Source of the DNA: Flavobacteriales bacterium UBA7325
Lineage (GTDB): Bacteria > Bacteroidota > Bacteroidia > Flavobacteriales_D > Crocinitomicaceae
Length of the DNA: 12,279 bases
Reading direction: 5' to 3'
Assembly (NCBI GenBank): GCA_002471375.1
Contig: DKPV01000079.1
Location: 1-12,279 of the forward strand
Position numbers and translations under genes: made by a program. Positions 7,047 through 12,279 of the stretch are shown here, in pieces. The notes under the pieces were generated by a model. The model saw only the letters and a list, made by a program, of their open reading frames with translations, searched no databases and was not told the DNA's origin. The stretch's first letter is position 1. The number at the start of each line of letters is the position of its first letter.

Positions 7047-7082
7047 AAACTCCCTTAAATATTAGGTTTGAGGGAGTTTTTT
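7047..7082 (+). terminator. Terminator of the tRNA-Arg gene
   Basis: AAACTCCCT (7047-7055) pairs perfectly with AGGGAGTTT (7071-7079) over 9 bp around a 15-base loop, and the right arm ends in a run of six T (7077-7082). It starts 11 bases after the mature tRNA 3' end. There is no T-run on the minus side, so it should act on the plus strand only. Confidence 0.8.
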
Positions 7083-7115
7083 GGTTTTGTTAAACTTATC
7101 CTTTTTCACCTTCAA

Positions 7116-7133
7116 TGCTTTTATTTAAAAGCA
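7116..7133. repeat. 18-bp palindrome downstream of the surface-protein gene
   Basis: TGCTTTTA (7116-7123) and TAAAAGCA (7126-7133) are perfect inverted repeats around TT. It lies 45 bases past the stop codon of the minus-strand surface-protein gene. No T-run follows on either strand, so it is a weak terminator at best. It may act as a 3' mRNA-stabilising hairpin or a protein-binding site. Confidence 0.4.
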
Positions 7134-7178
7134 ATTCAATATCGACTAAACACAATAATTTAACGTGAATAATGAATG

Positions 7179-10100
7179 TCAATTTTTAATTACTTGTTTC
7201 ACAACCCTGTTATTACCATTGCCACGGGAAACTTCCAAAAAGTAAACGCCAAAAGCCATATTACTTAGGTCAATAATAACCTTCTCATCGTTATAGCCCC
7301 CTTCCAGAACTTCCCTACCATCTACAGTAATCAGTTTAATTTTTGTCTGAACTGGTTGTGTGAACTGCAAAGTTAATTCACCTTTCGTGGGATTTGGAAA
7401 TAAGATAATATCATTCTCTAAATCCAACAGATCAACGCTCACATTATCTATGGTAACACAAATTGAAGTATCGATACACGCCCCATCGTCGACAATAACG
7501 GCATAACTTCCATTATTTTGGGCCGTAAAAGCTTGGCTTGTCTCTTGTAAGATTAAAGTATTCGTTGCGCAATCAATCCACTGATATACTGCATTTGTTG
7601 CGTTGGCGACTAGCGTTGGCGAGTTGTCAATAACAGATACATCCGCACTGTCCAAGGTAAAATTCAAAATAACAGTAGAATCACAACCATTTACATTCTG
7701 TAAAATGTAGGAGGCACCACTATTCGCAGCAGTGTACGTAATGCCATCAATCCAAGTGTAAGGCTCACACGAGGAAATAACATCCATACTGAAATCAGAG
7801 GGATGAATCGTTAAGTCGAGTGTTACTAGTGAATCACATCCCGAGGTAGTGAGCAATGTATCCATTACATTCGTGGTCGAAGTGACATAGGTCACCCCAT
7901 CAATCCAAACAATTGAATCACATGCAATAACCGTATCGGTTGACTCTACAGGGGGAGGGTTATTTCCAAAGTAATAAGTGTTCAATGTTAGCGAATCACC
8001 AATATCATGATTTACATTGTACGTAATCTCGAATTTCTCAAGAACAGGGTCATAATCCGTCTGCCAAAAATCCTTACCCCAATTCGATTGATCGATAAGC
8101 TCCCAACAATTGTTCGTACGTTTCCACAGAGAAGGATCGTATATCGAGTCCAAATGAGTAAATATAATTGGCACGTAATTCTTACCTCCTTCAATCTGAA
8201 CCATAGCCTCATTGTTAATGGTCTCTATTCGAATGGGGTAACCCTGCGTAATTGATGAAGAACCAGAGAACGCAATAGGCTGATTAAACACTACTTCATT
8301 AAACAAAGGTTGCCATGAGTTTCCATAGGTACTCAACGTCTGTGCATACAGAGAATCATTACCATAATAATCGTTTGCAGACTTGGGTATCAAACATACC
8401 TCCAATAGCAATTCAATACTATCCCCAGGAGAAAAACCTGTTACACCTTGTGGCGGAACTAAGCAATAAGATGTAGGGTTTAATCCTGTTGGACTAGAAA
8501 AGCCAATGGAGCTTGAACGCTCCCGCAAATATGGAGTATTGTCCGTAATTCCATTAAAGACTCCTGAATAGGATCGAATAATCACTCCAGCATTAGCATC
8601 AATGTTCAGGTTACTTCCTAATGGGCTATAATTGCATTCTCCATCAATCCAGATCCAAGGCTGATTACCATTTAATGCTTGGTGTCCAGAAGTGTAATCA
8701 TTGGAACCAGAATTAGTAGGTGCGAACATACCAGAAACCCCTATTTCACTTCCATAGACAACAGATTGAGCAACCAGTGTGTTATAAATATCTCCCCCAA
8801 GTTGAAAAAGATCAAACCGATTGAAACTAATAGAATCCAGAGCACGAAGTTTCAATTTGTAATATACTCGTGTCATGTCATTTGATCTATTGAGATGAAA
8901 TGTGTAATCCATTTTCAACTTCAGATCCGAAGAAATAGTTGCGATGGATGTTTCAGAAAGGTTCGGACCATAACGTTTGAACCTAGTTTTTACCTGACTT
9001 TGATAAATACGCTGATTGCTGGCGTTTGTATAATGTCCGAAATCCAATCCACCGAGGTTACCAGTCCAACGACACTCTTGTGATGTACCCCCTTGGTTTT
9101 GATTAGTTACCAGAAATGGGCGAAAATCACAGCCATTAGAATTTCCGTATTCATAATCTGGAGAGTGGGTAATATTTTCCCCGAACGAGCCTAGACCAGC
9201 TTCAAGCCATCCACCGCGCCAAACTCCAGCTCCTACAACACTTAATTGATGTGAAAATGCACCATATGTTTCTCCCCATTTGGCTCCGACTCGCGTGTAA
9301 TCAAATTCTTCTGTGCTATTTGCGGGGATGATCAGCTCAACGTATTCTTTGATCCATGACCCAGCATGAAGTGCACTTGAAGAGCTCCCATGCCAGTTTT
9401 TTGAAATTTGTAGTGGTATACCAAGTGGATCACCATTTCTACCTCTCAGCATCGAGGAGAATCCAGTAACATTCACAGCCGGAACCTGCCGAAAGCATAA
9501 TCGAATGCGCTTATTTGTGTTAGTTGTATTTTCAATGTCAAATTGTATATTCTGAAGAAGTTCAGCCGTAGGACAGTTGTACTGACCCATTGTGTATTTT
9601 GGGATGTCAATAATGTAAACTCCTTCATTTTGATCAAAGTTAACTACCGCATTATCTGTAGTGTTTGGTAAAGTTTGATTAGATGTGATTAGGAAATCAT
9701 TTCCATCATCAAATACATCTAGAAAATTACTTGAGAGATTCTGTTTTAACGGATAGATAATTAAGCTGACCTCATAGAGTGAATCAGCCAATAAATCTTG
9801 CTGAGTCATAGTAGTTTTTATTACTCCTGGACTTGCTAAAGTGTTCACAGAGTTTGTGCCGCCTTTAATGGCAAAACCCTGATCCTGTGAATTGGCAAAG
9901 CCGTAAATTGCTCCCGAGCTGTACATTGTGCTGTAAATGGTTGGAATTTCTATTTCAAGCTCCAATTGACCGTTTAGAATGTTTGTTCTCGGTTTTACAT
10001 AGAACGTGATTTTAAACCGGTTATGCCAGTTCGTGAATTCGATGCCACTGAATGAACCGTATACGTCTGCACTATTTGTGTAATTAAGACTATCCAAAAA

Positions 10101-10529
10101 CCTGCGATTCTGCCAGATTCCATATTCCGCCATTTGACTAATCTTGATCCCTGAATTAGTTGGGTTTACCGGTTTCGCATGTAGAACATTTCCATTCTGG
10201 AGAATTCGATAGTTTATATCTCCACTTGTTACATTGGGAAATAGCGAATTATCAGACAAAGAAAAAGCCTGTTCGGATGTAAGCGAGCTAGTTGTTGGCT
10301 CCATGTTCGTAACGGTCAGGTCGGTGTAGTTTATTTTAAGACCAAAACCACTAGTCTGGATAGTGAATTCTCTATCTTGAACACCCGAAGTTTTGAAGTT
10401 ATCATTCCAAAACGTGTAATTATAATTGTTTTGTAAGTTGTCGTATGTTTCCTGAGATAACTGGGCAAATGATTGAAGTGACAGGAATATAAATAAAACT
10501 AAATTAAGCGAAGATAGATGTGTGAGCAT
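7179..10529 (-). CDS. Large T9SS-exported surface protein with Cys-containing repeats
   Basis: This 1116-residue protein is predicted to cross the inner membrane by Sec (signal peptide 1-23, ending QSFAQ) and the outer membrane by T9SS (type A sorting domain about 1041-1116, starting ILFPNPTKGEL and ending NRVVKQVIKN). Residues 30-855 form a large, beta-rich, Asn/Ser/Thr-rich region that I do not recognise. It includes a Trp/Gly-rich segment GVWRGGWLEAGLGSFGENI (435-453) and scattered Cys. After a proline linker (857-860) come two repeats of about 45 residues with the pattern CDS-x-x-WIDG-x-TY ... GCDS-x-V-x-L (864-908 and 914-960), a module common in Bacteroidota surface proteins, then an Ig/PKD-like domain (about 965-1030). 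No catalytic motif was identified; adhesion or glycan binding or degradation are possibilities only. The gene stands alone between tRNA-Arg and a tRNA 3' remnant. Confidence 0.88.
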   Translation of the reverse strand: MLTHLSSLNLVLFIFLSLQSFAQLSQETYDNLQNNYNYTFWNDNFKTSGVQDREFTIQTSGFGLKINYTDLTVTNMEPTTSSLTSEQAFSLSDNSLFPNVTSGDINYRILQNGNVLHAKPVNPTNSGIKISQMAEYGIWQNRRFLDSLNYTNSADVYGSFSGIEFTNWHNRFKITFYVKPRTNILNGQLELEIEIPTIYSTMYSSGAIYGFANSQDQGFAIKGGTNSVNTLASPGVIKTTMTQQDLLADSLYEVSLIIYPLKQNLSSNFLDVFDDGNDFLITSNQTLPNTTDNAVVNFDQNEGVYIIDIPKYTMGQYNCPTAELLQNIQFDIENTTNTNKRIRLCFRQVPAVNVTGFSSMLRGRNGDPLGIPLQISKNWHGSSSSALHAGSWIKEYVELIIPANSTEEFDYTRVGAKWGETYGAFSHQLSVVGAGVWRGGWLEAGLGSFGENITHSPDYEYGNSNGCDFRPFLVTNQNQGGTSQECRWTGNLGGLDFGHYTNASNQRIYQSQVKTRFKRYGPNLSETSIATISSDLKLKMDYTFHLNRSNDMTRVYYKLKLRALDSISFNRFDLFQLGGDIYNTLVAQSVVYGSEIGVSGMFAPTNSGSNDYTSGHQALNGNQPWIWIDGECNYSPLGSNLNIDANAGVIIRSYSGVFNGITDNTPYLRERSSSIGFSSPTGLNPTSYCLVPPQGVTGFSPGDSIELLLEVCLIPKSANDYYGNDSLYAQTLSTYGNSWQPLFNEVVFNQPIAFSGSSSITQGYPIRIETINNEAMVQIEGGKNYVPIIFTHLDSIYDPSLWKRTNNCWELIDQSNWGKDFWQTDYDPVLEKFEITYNVNHDIGDSLTLNTYYFGNNPPPVESTDTVIACDSIVWIDGVTYVTSTTNVMDTLLTTSGCDSLVTLDLTIHPSDFSMDVISSCEPYTWIDGITYTAANSGASYILQNVNGCDSTVILNFTLDSADVSVIDNSPTLVANATNAVYQWIDCATNTLILQETSQAFTAQNNGSYAVIVDDGACIDTSICVTIDNVSVDLLDLENDIILFPNPTKGELTLQFTQPVQTKIKLITVDGREVLEGGYNDEKVIIDLSNMAFGVYFLEVSRGNGNNRVVKQVIKN

Positions 10530-10549
10530 TTGAACGAATAATATGGAGG

Positions 10550-10557
10550 CAAAATTA
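10550..10557 (-). promoter_or_regulatory. -7 promoter box of the surface-protein gene
   Basis: On the minus strand this is TAATTTTG, an exact TAnnTTTG match, ending 20 bases before the ATG at 10529. A weak TTTC lies about 20 bases further upstream as a possible -33. Together they imply a leader of roughly 15 bases and support the chosen start codon. Confidence 0.5.
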
Positions 10558-10631
10558 AAGGTTTCGAGGCACTTTGTGAAAGATAACAGAAAATATTGGT
10601 TTAATACAGTTCTAATCCTTTCAGCGTTGAA

Positions 10632-10649
10632 ATTTTGATTTTGATTTTG
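10632..10649. repeat. Short tandem repeat (ATTTTG)x3
   Basis: Three exact copies of ATTTTG lie between the surface-protein promoter and the tRNA 3' remnant. Copy number could vary by slippage. On the minus strand the repeat is upstream of the surface-protein promoter, where it could influence expression, but this is only a possibility. Confidence 0.5.
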
Positions 10650-10666
10650 ATAAAATCCTCTAAAAA

Positions 10667-10696
10667 GTTTGAACTCCTTCCTGCCGGGGTCACAAA
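10667..10696 (+). pseudogene. 3' fragment of a tRNA gene (tRNA-Arg-like)
   Basis: TTTGAA (10668-10673) and TCCTGCCGGGGTCACAAA (10679-10696) match the intact tRNA-Arg T-loop/T-stem and acceptor 3' strand (7016-7021 and 7022-7039). The second block agrees at 16 of 18 positions. Five extra bases (CTCCT, 10674-10678) sit between the two blocks. No acceptor 5' strand, D-arm or anticodon arm lies upstream, so this cannot form a tRNA. A terminator follows at once, as it would after a real tRNA gene, which suggests the displaced end of a former tRNA transcription unit. Confidence 0.6.
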
Positions 10697-10697
10697 C

Positions 10698-10725
10698 AAA
10701 AAGCTTCCCTTTGGGAGGCTTTTTT
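10698..10725. terminator. Bidirectional hairpin terminator
   Basis: AAAAAGCTTCCC (10698-10709) pairs with GGGAGGCTTTTT (10713-10724) over 12 bp with one G-U around a TTT loop. A T-run follows on the plus strand, and the A-run on the left gives a T-run on the minus strand. It can end transcription from the tRNA-remnant side and from the DUF2779 gene, whose stop is 48 bases away. Confidence 0.8.
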
Positions 10726-10773
10726 AGTTTAGTGTTTTAGCTTCAGCGTAACAAATACCAAACACAGTAAATG

Positions 10774-12279
10774 TTAAGTGCTCAAAGATGTTTTCCAATG
10801 CTCCCAAATAATGACCATAGCGAGAGTATCTAGCTTACAGTAATTGAGCAGGCCTTTTTCGTAGGCTTTTAAGGATTCAGCATCGTTTTTACGAAGCCCA
10901 AACAAAATATCCTGATAGGCCGCCATGGCACCACCACCGTCTTTTAAATATTTTTCAGCTTGATCGAAGATATCTAAGGGAGGCAATTGCGCATAAGGGT
11001 CTGTAATTCTGCCATCTTCTTCATTTAATAGGGAGAATTTTGAATCAAACTCTTTGAGCCATTGAGAGATGCGAGTACTGCTATTTTCGCACAACACAGC
11101 GGGCAATACTTTTTTAATGGATGTTTTGCCCTTCATCTTGGGATGAAAGTAATGCTCTAAAGTAAAACGATTCATATCAAGAAGTCTGGTTTTATCGTCT
11201 TTGCCAAATTTCACAATCCCTTTGAGCCAATCTTTGAGTACATCATCTTCAATATTATATTTTTCCATTTGGTTAAAGACATTTCGCAAAATGGTGTTTT
11301 CATGGGTTGCCCACATTAAAACAGTACCTTCTGTTCCAATACAATCCATTAAGGCACGGGCAAAATCAAAATTTGGAAACTTTTGACTCAGATTGATCCA
11401 TTCAAAATGCTCGGGTTCAGCTCCTGGTTCTCTGATGGTATGACAGGACCACTGAAAAGCTACGGCTTCATAAGGGTTCATCCCTTTGTGGTAGGGCAGG
11501 GCAGCAGTGGCGGTCTCAAAGTCAATAAAATGTAATGGATAGGTCCATTGGAGTTCTTCAGTCATGTCATCTGAAAAATATTCCTGCTCACGTTCTGTAA
11601 ATTCCAATTGTATGCGTTGTCTTTGCCCCCTTGATCCATCTCCGATGAATTCCTCAGGTATGTCATCTAGGGAGAGCCGATTGATCTCAATCAGATGATC
11701 CACTAGGTTTTCAATACCCAAACTCTTTTTCCCAAGAGAACCCGCATAATACAGGTCATTAATACCGTGTTTTGGGGTATCCTTCTCTTTCCAGCACAAC
11801 TCAAATCCACTGTCCATAAATTCTTCATTGGCTACATTGTACTCACATGAAAAACAGCCTTTATTGAGTTTGGCTTGTTCATTGATCAGCACTGGATTAA
11901 GAGATTTTAAGAATGCAGTACTTCGCTGTTTGATTTCTTCTTGAAGTTCAATGACTTCATCGTAAAGATCAACCAATACCAATAGGTCCTCGTTTTCAAT
12001 GTCTTTTTTGTAGTTTTCGTCAATGTCAACAGCTACGGCTTTAAATGTTTTGCCTGAAAACTCCTCCTCTCTCAGTTTAAACAGACTGTTCAAACCTTCC
12101 GTTTTACTTCGCTTTGATTTATCTGGCAAATACAAATAAGGGGTAATCGTAAACGGTTCATCCTTTTGTGCAAGATATTCATGTAAAACAAGGTATTGGT
12201 AGGCCAAGTCATAAATATATTCCTTGAGTCCTTTTTTTTGTGCTTTGGGATCTTCTTTTGAATTATAGCTTTTTGATTT
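10774..12279 (-). CDS. DUF2779-type protein with RecB/Cas4-like and DEDD exonuclease-like regions (N-terminus outside window)
   Basis: 501 residues are visible; the frame stays open to the window edge, so the N-terminus is missing. An apparent TTG start at 12207 is inside the gene: the 24 codons before it, ending YIYDLAYQYLVL, read as normal protein and resemble the DxAxQ...L region of RecB/Cas4-like nucleases. Counting from the edge, Cys142, Cys145 and Cys162 (CFSC ... C) resemble part of the Fe-S cluster site of such nucleases. The C-terminal half matches the DUF2779 pattern: HFIDFETATAALPYHKGMNPYEAVAFQWS (from about 250; Asp253 and Glu255 as exonuclease motif I), HEN (326-328), LLDMN with Asp368, HPKMKGKTSIKKVLPA (379-394), and YCKLDTLAMV (480-489), a DEDDy-like motif III with Tyr480 and Asp484. 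It probably acts on DNA or RNA, but the cellular role of the family is unknown. A shared terminator follows. Confidence 0.82.
   Translation of the reverse strand, partial: KSKSYNSKEDPKAQKKGLKEYIYDLAYQYLVLHEYLAQKDEPFTITPYLYLPDKSKRSKTEGLNSLFKLREEEFSGKTFKAVAVDIDENYKKDIENEDLLVLVDLYDEVIELQEEIKQRSTAFLKSLNPVLINEQAKLNKGCFSCEYNVANEEFMDSGFELCWKEKDTPKHGINDLYYAGSLGKKSLGIENLVDHLIEINRLSLDDIPEEFIGDGSRGQRQRIQLEFTEREQEYFSDDMTEELQWTYPLHFIDFETATAALPYHKGMNPYEAVAFQWSCHTIREPGAEPEHFEWINLSQKFPNFDFARALMDCIGTEGTVLMWATHENTILRNVFNQMEKYNIEDDVLKDWLKGIVKFGKDDKTRLLDMNRFTLEHYFHPKMKGKTSIKKVLPAVLCENSSTRISQWLKEFDSKFSLLNEEDGRITDPYAQLPPLDIFDQAEKYLKDGGGAMAAYQDILFGLRKNDAESLKAYEKGLLNYCKLDTLAMVIIWEHWKTSLST

Noticed and set aside
7116..7133. 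The 18-bp palindrome as a strong intrinsic terminator of the surface-protein gene
   Set aside because: No T-run follows the hairpin on the minus strand, and the stem is AT-rich.
8007..9083. Several short plus- and minus-strand reading frames inside the 1116-aa gene
   Set aside because: They lie in other frames of an intact, well supported gene and have no features of their own.
10632..10649. The (ATTTTG)x3 repeat as a CRISPR or replication iteron
   Set aside because: The unit is only 6 bases, there are no spacers, and no replication or Cas genes are nearby.
12205..12207. TTG start codon for the DUF2779 gene
   Set aside because: The frame continues without a stop to the window edge and the preceding codons read as a natural part of the protein, so the real start is outside the window.

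Overview
The window reads as a chromosomal segment of a Bacteroidota bacterium, most likely a marine or freshwater member of the Flavobacteriales. The evidence is low G+C, two proteins with type IX secretion (T9SS) C-terminal sorting domains, a PorZ-like T9SS component, a Bacteroidota-style RecO, and repeated TAnnTTTG boxes (the Bacteroidota -7 promoter element) just upstream of genes. The exact genus cannot be read from the sequence. No CRISPR array, insertion sequence, integrase, rRNA gene or phage gene was seen.

Layout. At the left edge (3-164, +) is the end of a small secreted-protein reading frame whose start lies outside the window. Its tail runs antisense through the 3' end of a PlsC-type acyltransferase gene (115-879, -), so it may be a truncated gene. 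Next come the divergent trpS (961-1929, +) and an orphan peptide-type ABC substrate-binding lipoprotein (1988-3712, +), which ends at a clear hairpin terminator. Convergent to it is a two-gene minus-strand unit of porZ (T9SS attachment-complex protein) and recO, joined by a one-base stop/start overlap (TAATG).

The right half starts with an intact tRNA-Arg(TCG) at 6962-7035. It has its own promoter, a diverged 5' tRNA fragment in its leader, and a terminator. A 1116-residue T9SS-exported surface protein follows on the minus strand (7179-10529). Beyond that gene lies a 3' tRNA-like remnant (10667-10696) that matches the tRNA-Arg 3' end, then a bidirectional terminator. An intact tRNA on one side and a displaced tRNA 3' end on the other resemble the footprint of a site-specific insertion, here carrying a single surface-protein gene of about 3.6 kb. 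The last gene (10774-12279, -, running off the edge) is a DUF2779-type protein with a RecB/Cas4-like Cys cluster region and a DEDD-type exonuclease-like domain.

How the genes relate. PorZ belongs to the machine that processes T9SS cargo at the outer surface, and the 1116-aa protein is a typical cargo. TrpS, PlsC, RecO and tRNA-Arg are housekeeping. The most unusual features are the tRNA fragments around the surface-protein islet, the A19/U56 covariation in the tRNA, the DUF2779 nuclease-like protein, and the cut-off secreted-protein frame at the left edge. I found no convincing new multi-gene system.
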